Shown piece after piece: positions 1 through 5,225 of a DNA stretch of 5,623 nucleotides (the stretch's first letter is position 1; every line of letters begins with the position of its first letter). A model generated the notes under the pieces. The model searched no databases, was not told the DNA's origin, and saw only the letters and a program-made list of their open reading frames with translations. The stretch lies in NCBI GenBank assembly GCA_021300125.1, contig JAJTHX010000200.1, positions 1 through 5,623 on the forward strand. The letters run 5' to 3'. The position numbers and the translations under genes are program-made. This stretch comes from Betaproteobacteria bacterium (GTDB taxonomy: Bacteria; Pseudomonadota; Gammaproteobacteria; Burkholderiales; SG8-41).

Positions 1-401
1 GACGGCGCGGCGATGGTGGCGACCGCCTTCGCCTCGGGGATCCGGCCTGCGGCCGCGAGGATCGCGGCGCCGCCGAGGCTGTGGCCGATCAGGATCGCCG
101 GCGCACCGTGGTGCGCGCGCAGCCAGTCGGCCGCAGCGACCAGATCAGCCACATTGGAACTGAAATCGGTGTTGGCGAAATCGCCGTCGCTGGCGCCGAG
201 CCCGGTGAAATCGAAACGCAGCACCGCGATGCCCTGCTCGGCCAGCGCGGCGCTGATGAAACTCGCGGCGCGGCTGTCCTTGGAACAGGTGAAGCAGTGC
301 GCGAACAGGGCATAGGCGCGCGGCGGCAGCAACGGCATGTCGAGCCGCGCTGCAAGTTCGGCGCCGAGGGCGCCGGGGAAGCGGATGGACAGTGCGGGCA
401 T
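1..401 (-). CDS. Alpha/beta hydrolase, N-terminal part (probable hydrolase/OsmC two-domain protein), cut by left edge
   Basis: The frame from ATG at 401 is open to the left edge, giving 133 codons; the C-terminal part lies outside the window. The translation starts [10 protein letters not shown] and shows a typical alpha/beta hydrolase N-terminal half: a strand and oxyanion-loop region [12 protein letters not shown] (residues 31-42), [15 protein letters not shown] (61-75), FSSNVADL (80-87) and the nucleophile elbow GHSLG (106-110) with Ser108 as predicted nucleophile. The acid and histidine of the triad would lie beyond the edge. From family knowledge, the HCFTCSKD and FDFTGLG..GDFANT wording is characteristic of proteins in which this hydrolase is fused to a C-terminal OsmC (peroxide-reducing) domain; that fusion is inferred, not seen. 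No signal peptide is visible, so it is probably cytoplasmic. There is no clear Shine-Dalgarno sequence before the ATG. It lies 139 bases downstream of the carboxypeptidase gene on the same strand. The natural substrate is unknown. Confidence 0.88.
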   Translation of the reverse strand, partial: MPALSIRFPGALGAELAARLDMPLLPPRAYALFAHCFTCSKDSRAASFISAALAEQGIAVLRFDFTGLGASDGDFANTDFSSNVADLVAAADWLRAHHGAPAILIGHSLGGAAILAAAGRIPEAKAVATIAAP

Positions 402-540
402 TGGATTGAGGTGCCGAATGCGGAGTAATGAATGATGCGCGCTAACGATCTGCGCCGGGGGAAATGTTCAACACTTTGTTTTTATTGATTTATTTCATTA
501 TGGCCCGGGGAAGCTTTGCCGATCAGACGCAGGTTATGGG
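402..540 (-). promoter_or_regulatory. Gap between carboxypeptidase and hydrolase genes, with AT-rich island and possible promoter
   Basis: This 139-base gap holds a conspicuous AT-rich island (about 470-502) in otherwise G+C-rich DNA. Read on the minus strand, CATAAT at 502-497 matches five of six bases of the sigma-70 -10 consensus, and further A-rich sequence follows it. No convincing -35 element lies 16-18 bases upstream. The island could be a promoter region for the hydrolase with a leader of about 90 bases. I found no stable stem followed by a U-run that would serve as a terminator for the carboxypeptidase gene, and no small gene. Confidence 0.3.
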
Positions 541-2037
541 TCAACCACCGAGATAACGCCGCCGCAGGTGCGCCTGGAAATGCGCCGGGTTCAGTGCCTC
601 GCCGCTCGCACGCTGCACCAGCTCCGGCGTGGTCCAGCGGCAGCCCTGCGACCAGATGAACTCGCGCTGCCAGTCGAACACCGGCGCGAGTTCGCCGACG
701 GCGATGCGCGCGTCGAGGCCGGGTGTGGCGCGGCGGATCACCCCAAACCACTGCGCGGCATACATCGCGCCCAGCGTGTAACTGGGAAAGTAACCAAAGG
801 CGCCCTCGGTCCAGTGCACATCCTGCAGGCAACCGTCCTTGTGGTTACCCGTCGTATCGAGGCCGAGCAGCGCCTGCATCTTCTCCGCCCACAGCGCGGG
901 TATGTCCTCGGGCTCGATCTCGCCCTCGACCAGCGGCCGCTCGATTTCGTAGCGCAGGATCACATGCGCCGGATAGGTCACCTCGTCGGCATCGACCCGG
1001 ATGAAGCCGGGTTTCACCCGGGTCCACAGCCGGTAGAGGTTGTCGGCATCAAAGGCGGGCTGGTCGCCGAAGTATTTTCTGAGCAGCGGCGAAAGCAAGC
1101 CGACGAAGGGCCGGCTCCTCGCCAGCTGCATTTCGCAGGACAGGCTCTGGCTTTCATGCAGGCCATAGGAGCGCGCGGTGCCCAGCGGCTGGCCCAGCCA
1201 GTCGCGCGGCAGGTTCTGTTCGTAGCGCGCGTGGCCGGTCTCGTGGATGGTGCCGAGCAGGCTGCGCGCAAAATCATCCTCGCTGTAACGGGTGGTGAGG
1301 CGCACGTCCTCGGGCACGCCGCCGCTGAAGGGGTGCGCGCTTTCGTCAAGCCGCCCCGCCTCGAAGTCAAACCCGAGCAGCGCCATCACCTCGCGGTTGA
1401 GCGCGCGCTGCGCCGCCACCGGAAAGGGGCCGCGCGGCACAGTGATGCGGTCCTGCGCCTGTTTCTGCTGTGCATCCTGGAGCAATCCGGGCAACCACTG
1501 CCGCACTTCGCCGAAAATGCGGTCGATGTCAGCCGCACGCACGCCGGGCTCGAAGCGGTCCATCAGCGCGTCGTAACGCGTGAGCCCGCTGTCCTCGGCC
1601 AGCAGATGCGCCTCCTCGCGCGCCAGGTTCACCACCGGCCGGAAATTCTCTAGAAAGCCCTTCCAGTCGTTCTCCGCGCGCTGGCTGCGCCAGGCGTGCT
1701 CGCACTTCGCGCCGGCCAGGGTCTTTTCCTCGACCAGCCGCCCGGGCAGCGCATTGGCATCGCGCCAGTCGCGGCGGATTTCGCGCAGGTTGGCCCGCGC
1801 GAGTTCATCCAGCGGTTCGGACTCGGCGGCGTTGATCAGTGTTTTCAGTTCAGGTGCGGTGCGCGTGCGGTGGATCAGCGCATGCAGTTCAGCCTCGGCC
1901 GCGGCACGCGCCGCGTTGCCCTTGGGCGGCATCATCGCGTTGCGGTCCCACCCGACGATCGAACCGAGGTGCTGGTAACGGTAGAGCCTCGTGTAGATGC
2001 GGGTCAGTTCGTCGTAGGCGGAAGTAGCCGAAGTCAT
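541..2037 (-). CDS. M32 family metallocarboxypeptidase (carboxypeptidase Taq type)
   Basis: This encodes a 498-residue zinc carboxypeptidase that removes C-terminal amino acids from peptides; the length is normal for the family (about 500). All M32 hallmark motifs are present in order: DVRLT (244-248), HPF (235-237), the zinc site HETGH (265-269, catalytic Glu266), HESQ (294-297, Glu295 as third zinc ligand), IRVDAD (346-351) and GCLQDVHW (402-409), followed by GYFPSYTLG (415-423). There is no signal peptide, so it is expected in the cytoplasm, where it would finish peptide breakdown. The frame stays open upstream to 2175, but ATG 2037 is chosen because the extra 46 residues overlap the preceding gene and are not family-like, while MTSATSAYDELTRIY fits the usual N terminus. 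The start is 4 bases after the Bug receptor stop codon, pointing to co-transcription and probably translational coupling; no strong ribosome binding site of its own is seen. The gene ends with TGA at 543-541. Confidence 0.96.
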   Translation of the reverse strand: MTSATSAYDELTRIYTRLYRYQHLGSIVGWDRNAMMPPKGNAARAAAEAELHALIHRTRTAPELKTLINAAESEPLDELARANLREIRRDWRDANALPGRLVEEKTLAGAKCEHAWRSQRAENDWKGFLENFRPVVNLAREEAHLLAEDSGLTRYDALMDRFEPGVRAADIDRIFGEVRQWLPGLLQDAQQKQAQDRITVPRGPFPVAAQRALNREVMALLGFDFEAGRLDESAHPFSGGVPEDVRLTTRYSEDDFARSLLGTIHETGHARYEQNLPRDWLGQPLGTARSYGLHESQSLSCEMQLARSRPFVGLLSPLLRKYFGDQPAFDADNLYRLWTRVKPGFIRVDADEVTYPAHVILRYEIERPLVEGEIEPEDIPALWAEKMQALLGLDTTGNHKDGCLQDVHWTEGAFGYFPSYTLGAMYAAQWFGVIRRATPGLDARIAVGELAPVFDWQREFIWSQGCRWTTPELVQRASGEALNPAHFQAHLRRRYLGG

Positions 2038-2041
2038 GGGT

Positions 2042-3046
2042 CTATTCGCCGCGGATGTTGTTTTCACGGATAACCTGGCCCCAGCGGGCGACCTCGGACC
2101 TGACGTAGGCAGCGAACTGTTCGGGGGTGCTGCCGACCGGATCAGAACCCATGGCCACCAGCTTGTCACGCACATCGGGTGAATTCAGCGCCTTCACCAC
2201 CTCCGCATTCAGCTTGGCGATGATCACGCGCGGTGTTTTCGCCGGGGCGAAAATGCCGTTCCAGGACATCGCCTCGTACCCGGTGACGCCGGATTCGGCG
2301 AGGGTGGGCAGGTTGGGCACTGCCGGTGCGCGCTTCGGGCTGGTCACCGCAATCGCCCTCAGCCGGCCGCCGTTGACATGCGGCAGCACGGCGAGGATGT
2401 TGTTGAAACTGATCTGCGTTTCGCCGCCGACAACCGCCTGGACCGCCGGACCCGACCCCTTGTAGGGCACATGGATCATGCGCACCTTGGTGATCGACTG
2501 GAACAGTTCAGCCGCAAGATGGCCGGAACCGCCGGATCCGGAGGAGGCGTAGGTCAGCTTGCCCGGCTGACCCTGCGCAAGCACGATCAGCTCCTTTACC
2601 GTCGTCACCGTCAGAGAGGGATGCAGCACCACCAGCATCGCCTGCCCGCTGGTCTGGGTGACCGCAATGAAATCGCGCACCGGATCGTAGGGAAGCCTGT
2701 TCATGTTCGGACTGATCGCGATCGAGCCGCTGGTGCCCATCACCAGCGTGTGGCCGTCGGGAATCGCGCGCATCGCAAGCTCGGTGCCGATGGCGCCGGA
2801 CGCGCCGGGCCGGTTGTCGACCACCACCTGCCGCCCCCAGGCATCGGAGAGCTTGGCCGCAACCAGCCGCGCCACCACGCCGGAGCCGCCGCCCGGCGCA
2901 TAGGGATCAATCAGCCGGATCGGGCGCTGCGGGTAACTCTGCGCTTCATGCTGCGACGCCTGCAATGGCGCCGCAGCGAGCAGTGCACACAACAGCAGGG
3001 TGGTAGTGGCGCTGACTGGGTGGATACGATGGCGGCTCATGTTCAT
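2042..3046 (-). CDS. Bug/TctC-family periplasmic substrate-binding protein (tripartite tricarboxylate transporter type)
   Basis: This is a 334-residue secreted solute receptor of the Bug family, the periplasmic component of tripartite tricarboxylate transporters, which bind small carboxylates and related compounds. A signal peptide is clear: basic start MNMSRHR, hydrophobic core about residues 11-26, and likely cleavage after APLQA (residue 30). Family markers follow in order: YPQRPIRLIDPYAPGGGSG (38-56), VVVDNRPGASGAIGTE (74-89), HVPYKGSGPA (192-201) and PTLAESGVTGYE (247-258). The loop usually written GG(S/T)(T/S)D reads GGGSG here, so the common ligand-contacting Asp appears to be Gly56. 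ATG 3046 is preferred over ATG 3040 because AGAGGA lies 9 bases ahead of it. The gene heads a minus-strand unit with the carboxypeptidase. No TctA or TctB membrane subunit is in the window, so it may be an orphan receptor using a shared transporter, as is common in Bug-rich betaproteobacteria. The ligand is unknown. Confidence 0.96.
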   Translation of the reverse strand: MNMSRHRIHPVSATTTLLLCALLAAAPLQASQHEAQSYPQRPIRLIDPYAPGGGSGVVARLVAAKLSDAWGRQVVVDNRPGASGAIGTELAMRAIPDGHTLVMGTSGSIAISPNMNRLPYDPVRDFIAVTQTSGQAMLVVLHPSLTVTTVKELIVLAQGQPGKLTYASSGSGGSGHLAAELFQSITKVRMIHVPYKGSGPAVQAVVGGETQISFNNILAVLPHVNGGRLRAIAVTSPKRAPAVPNLPTLAESGVTGYEAMSWNGIFAPAKTPRVIIAKLNAEVVKALNSPDVRDKLVAMGSDPVGSTPEQFAAYVRSEVARWGQVIRENNIRGE

Positions 3047-3201
3047 GATGTTGTTTCCTCTGGGGGGGCCCGGATCCTGCCGGAGGGTTCGCGGCCTGCG
3101 ATGCTAGACTCTGCGCGATCGGCCCGGTCGATCCGTTGCAGACACCATACCGCAATCGCGGCCGGCCGGCTCCGCCCAGTCCACAAAGAAGAATCACCGA
3201 C
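3047..3201. promoter_or_regulatory. Divergent control region between Bug receptor and amidase genes
   Basis: These 155 bases separate two divergently transcribed starts, so promoters for both genes should lie here. I see no strong sigma-70 pair. TAGACT near 3105-3110 is a modest plus-strand -10 match without a good -35. An imperfect inverted repeat, GATCG-N7-CGATC (3117-3133), sits near the middle and could be an operator, but its arms are only five bases. A run of seven G (3062-3068) falls in the leader of the Bug gene, just upstream of its ribosome binding site. No terminator or small gene is evident. Confidence 0.4.
3056..3061 (-). promoter_or_regulatory. Ribosome binding site of the Bug receptor gene
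   Basis: AGAGGA on the minus strand lies 9 bases before ATG 3046. It would be 15 bases before the in-frame ATG at 3040, so it favours the upstream start. Confidence 0.65.
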
Positions 3202-4482
3202 ATGACCGAACTGATCCGCCTCGGCGCCGCCGAAGCCGCCCGCCGCATCGCCGCCGGCACCCTCAGCGCCGAAGCATATGTGGCCGCCCATTTTGATCGC
3301 ATCCGCAACCGTGACGGCGAGGTCCAGGCTTGGGTGCATTGTGACGCTGAAGCCGCACTCGCCGCGGCACGCTGCATCGACCGTGACAAACCGGGCGGAC
3401 TGCTCGCGGGCATTCCCGTCGGCGTCAAGGATGTGATCGACACCGTGGACATGCCCACCGGCTGCAACTCGCCGATCTACCGCAATCATGTGCCGGTCGC
3501 CGATGCCGCCTGCGTGGCGCTGACGCGCGCAGCCGGCGGCATCGTGCTGGGCAAGACCGTGACCACCGAATTCGCCTCGCGCACCCCGGGGCCGACGCGC
3601 AACCCGCTGAACCTCGCGCACACCCCCGGCGGCTCCTCCAGCGGCTCCGCGGCAGCGGTGGCCGATTTCATGGTGCCGCTCGCCTTCGGCACCCAGACCG
3701 GCGGCTCAACGATACGGCCGGCCGCCTATTGCGGCATCACCGGCTACAAGCCGAGCTACGGCACGATCAACCGTGCCGGCCTGAAACAGCTGGCGGAATC
3801 ACTGGATACCATCGGCGTGATGGCGCGCAGCGTCGAGGACTGCGCGCTGCTCACCCACGCCGTGTCAGCGCGTGCGATGCCCGACTTCGCCAACAGGCTG
3901 CCACGCCCGCCGCGCATCGGCCTGCTGCGCACCTCGCGCTGGCAGGATGCCTCGGCCCCGGCGCAGCAGGCACTGGAAGAGGCGGCAAAGCGCCTTGCCA
4001 TGAAGGATGCCGGCGTACGCGAGGCGGAACTGCCGCCGGAATTCGACCACCTGCACGAAGACCAGGTGATGATCATGAATTTCGAGGCGGCGCGGGCGCT
4101 GGCCCACGAGCGCCTCACCGCGCCGCAGCTGCTGAGCGAGCACCTGCGCAACAAGCTGGCCGAATATGCCGTGAAACCGCGTGCCCTCTATGACGAAGCC
4201 CGGCACAGGGCCGCCGCCGCGCGCCTGCGTTACGCGGCAGTTTTCAACGACATTGATGTATTCCTGACCCCGAGCGCCCCCGGCGAGGCGCCAGTCGGCA
4301 TCAGCGGCACCGGCAGCTCGCTGTTCAACCGCGCATGGACCCTGCTCGGCGCACCCTGCGTCACGGTACCGGCCGGGCATGGCCCGCAAGGCTTGCCACT
4401 GGCGGTGCAGGTCGTCGGGGCTTTCGATGACGACGAGCGGGTGCTGCGCTGCGCCGACTGGGTGCAGCGGATGCTGGACTGA
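3202..4482 (+). CDS. Amidase-signature family amidohydrolase
   Basis: This 426-residue enzyme of the amidase signature family hydrolyses a carboxamide to the acid and ammonia or an amine. The Ser-cisSer-Lys machinery is intact: Lys76 in GIPVGVKD (70-77), cis-Ser145 in TPGGSSSGSAAAVA (141-154) and nucleophile Ser169 in TQTGGSTIRPA (164-174). The spacings of 69 and 24 residues equal those of malonamidase E2. The conserved GYKPSYG (181-187) and a C-terminal GLPLAVQVVG (397-406) complete the fold. ATG 3202 is chosen because AAGAAG (3186-3191) lies 10 bases before it and MTELIRLGAAEAARRI is a normal family start; a TTG at 3136 is in frame, but the extra 22 residues look like leader sequence. No signal peptide is seen, so it is cytoplasmic. 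It faces the Bug receptor and peptidase unit, hinting at use of an imported amide, but the substrate cannot be named. It is shorter than GatA (about 480 residues) and no gatB or gatC is present, so a role in tRNA amidation is unlikely. Confidence 0.95.
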   Translation: MTELIRLGAAEAARRIAAGTLSAEAYVAAHFDRIRNRDGEVQAWVHCDAEAALAAARCIDRDKPGGLLAGIPVGVKDVIDTVDMPTGCNSPIYRNHVPVADAACVALTRAAGGIVLGKTVTTEFASRTPGPTRNPLNLAHTPGGSSSGSAAAVADFMVPLAFGTQTGGSTIRPAAYCGITGYKPSYGTINRAGLKQLAESLDTIGVMARSVEDCALLTHAVSARAMPDFANRLPRPPRIGLLRTSRWQDASAPAQQALEEAAKRLAMKDAGVREAELPPEFDHLHEDQVMIMNFEAARALAHERLTAPQLLSEHLRNKLAEYAVKPRALYDEARHRAAAARLRYAAVFNDIDVFLTPSAPGEAPVGISGTGSSLFNRAWTLLGAPCVTVPAGHGPQGLPLAVQVVGAFDDDERVLRCADWVQRMLD

Positions 4483-4494
4483 TTACGGCGGCGC

Positions 4495-4920
4495 TCAGGT
4501 GCCTTGATCCTCGAGCAGCGCCCTGATCTTTGGTTCGGGCTTCCAGTAGTTGGGACCCTTGAGGAATTTTCCGTTGGCGTCATAGATCGGCTTGCCATCG
4601 GCACCAAGCTTGCTCTCGTTGCTGTCCATGATGATGTCGAGCACGGCCTCCAGCGGCAGGCCGTATTTCAGTGCTTCCGAGCGGCAATAGACGATCACAT
4701 CGCCAAGCAGGTCGGCAATCGCCGTCAGCACCTCGGCCGGCGCCGCGCCCTGCCTGGCCAGCGCCACGATGTCGTCGATCTCGTGCACCTCGTCCATCAG
4801 CGTGGCCTTGAATTTCTGCAGCCGCTCCGTGACATCGGCTGGCAGGGTCGGCTGCTGCGCGACGGGCAGTTTGTACATGGCGTTCATCGCGGCGATGCGT
4901 CGGGCAAAATCTACTTTCAT
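4495..4920 (-). CDS. MazG/PRA-PH-like nucleotide pyrophosphohydrolase
   Basis: This encodes a 141-residue all-alpha protein resembling the phosphoribosyl-ATP pyrophosphohydrolase/MazG superfamily, whose members split NTPs or related nucleotides into a monophosphate and pyrophosphate using magnesium. Likely metal-site acids are Glu44 and Glu47 (DEVHEIDD, 43-50) on one helix and Asp70 and Asp74 (DLLGDVIVY, 70-78) on the next. This resembles, but does not exactly match, the classic ExxE...ExxD pattern. The C-terminal segment NESKLG (101-106), DGKPIYD (108-114) and GKFLKGPNYWKPEP (117-130) is strongly patterned and typical of a small-protein subfamily, where it probably closes over the nucleotide. 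ATG 4920 is preferred; an in-frame GTG at 4929 would add MRE and cannot be excluded, since neither start has a strong Shine-Dalgarno sequence. It is probably cytoplasmic, acting in nucleotide-pool cleaning or signalling; the substrate is unknown. Its stop is 12 bases from that of the convergent amidase gene. Confidence 0.82.
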   Translation of the reverse strand: MKVDFARRIAAMNAMYKLPVAQQPTLPADVTERLQKFKATLMDEVHEIDDIVALARQGAAPAEVLTAIADLLGDVIVYCRSEALKYGLPLEAVLDIIMDSNESKLGADGKPIYDANGKFLKGPNYWKPEPKIRALLEDQGT

Positions 4921-4956
4921 TTCTCGCACGCTTTCTTCGTAATCGTAATTCTTGCC

Positions 4957-4962
4957 ATTGTA
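4957..4962 (-). promoter_or_regulatory. Possible -10 element for the pyrophosphohydrolase gene
   Basis: On the minus strand this reads TACAAT, five of six matches to the sigma-70 -10 consensus, and would place a start about 30 bases before ATG 4920. The sequence 16-18 bases upstream has no good -35 match, which is what an activator-dependent promoter would show. The centre of the FNR-type box would then sit near -74, a position compatible with class I activation. Confidence 0.35.
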
Positions 4963-5017
4963 AGGTGTAAACCATTCGTCGCCTTGGGGTCTTTATTCGC
5001 TGCCAGCAGTCGCAAGC

Positions 5018-5031
5018 TTGATCCGTATCAA
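5018..5031. promoter_or_regulatory. FNR/Anr/Dnr-type operator (perfect TTGAT-N4-ATCAA)
   Basis: TTGATCCGTATCAA matches all ten defined positions of the consensus for FNR-family regulators, which sense oxygen loss (FNR, Anr) or nitric oxide (Dnr). It lies between two divergent starts, about 195 bases before the Usp ATG and about 98 bases before the pyrophosphohydrolase ATG. If it works as a class II site at -41.5, the -10 would fall near 5054-5059 (CAGCAT, weak) for Usp, or near 4990-4997 (AATAAA or TAAAGA, weak to fair) for the minus-strand gene. Usp genes are known members of Anr regulons in Pseudomonas, which makes the stress gene the likelier target. Confidence 0.75.
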
Positions 5032-5054
5032 TGTTGCGCGGGCACTTTCGTTTC

Positions 5055-5068
5055 AGCATTGCAATGCT
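5055..5068. repeat. Perfect 14-base palindrome
   Basis: AGCATTGCAATGCT is its own reverse complement. It starts 24 bases after the FNR-type box and would overlap the -10 and start site of a class II promoter firing toward the Usp gene. It may be a binding site for a dimeric regulator. It has no loop bases and no U-run, so it is not a terminator. Chance occurrence of a palindrome this size in a window this long is not negligible. Confidence 0.45.
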
Positions 5069-5214
5069 CGCAGTGCTCTGCGCGAAGGTGTCGTGACAGC
5101 CAGGGAACTTTTGTCCAGCACAAGCCCTCCATTTCCTGAATGTCATCACGCAACGACACATGTGACTGAGCGGCACGGCGATGCACCGCACCGATCAACT
5201 GATGGACAAGCCCT

Positions 5215-5219
5215 AGGAG
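5215..5219 (+). promoter_or_regulatory. Ribosome binding site of the universal stress protein gene
   Basis: AGGAG is a near-ideal Shine-Dalgarno sequence, 6 bases before ATG 5226. It fixes the start of the Usp gene and is the strongest ribosome binding site in the window. Confidence 0.85.
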
Positions 5220-5225
5220 AAACCC

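Larger units (their letters stand above)
4921..5225. promoter_or_regulatory. Divergent intergenic region between pyrophosphohydrolase and universal stress genes
   Basis: This 305-base stretch has no credible gene. It holds a possible minus-strand promoter near 4957, a perfect FNR-type box (5018-5031), a 14-base palindrome (5055-5068) and the Usp ribosome binding site (5215-5219). Between 5070 and 5214 I see only a CACATGTG palindrome (5157-5164) inside a loose GTCA...TGAC arrangement, and no clear -10/-35 pair for the stress gene. No terminator is seen. Confidence 0.55.

Noticed and set aside
505..512. CCCGGG core near the carboxypeptidase end as a terminator hairpin.
   Set aside because: The palindrome is only six bases with no loop, and the following minus-strand sequence is A-rich rather than T-rich, so it would not form an intrinsic terminator.
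568..1653. A 361-codon open frame on the plus strand.
   Set aside because: It lies wholly opposite the M32 carboxypeptidase, whose complete motif set proves the minus strand is coding. High G+C at third codon positions keeps antisense frames open; the product is rich in Arg, His and Ala with no recognisable motif and no ribosome binding site.
2038..2175. A 46-residue N-terminal extension of the carboxypeptidase.
   Set aside because: It overlaps the end of the Bug receptor gene in another frame, is not family-like, and ATG 2037 gives a normal-length protein.
3117..3133. GATCG-N7-CGATC as a defined operator.
   Set aside because: Five-base arms rich in GATC and CGATC are common by chance in this base composition, and no regulator gene is nearby; it is kept only as a note in the divergent region.
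3136..3201. A TTG-initiated 22-residue extension of the amidase.
   Set aside because: TTG is a rare start, the added residues are Pro/Arg-rich leader-like sequence, and ATG 3202 has a modest ribosome binding site and a family-typical start.
2378..3205. A 275-codon open frame on the plus strand ending at the amidase start.
   Set aside because: It is antisense to the Bug receptor gene, has an Arg/His-rich composition and no family features; it is a shadow frame.
3202..4482. Identification of the amidase as GatA.
   Set aside because: The enzyme is shorter than GatA, gatB and gatC are absent, and the neighbours point to catabolism.
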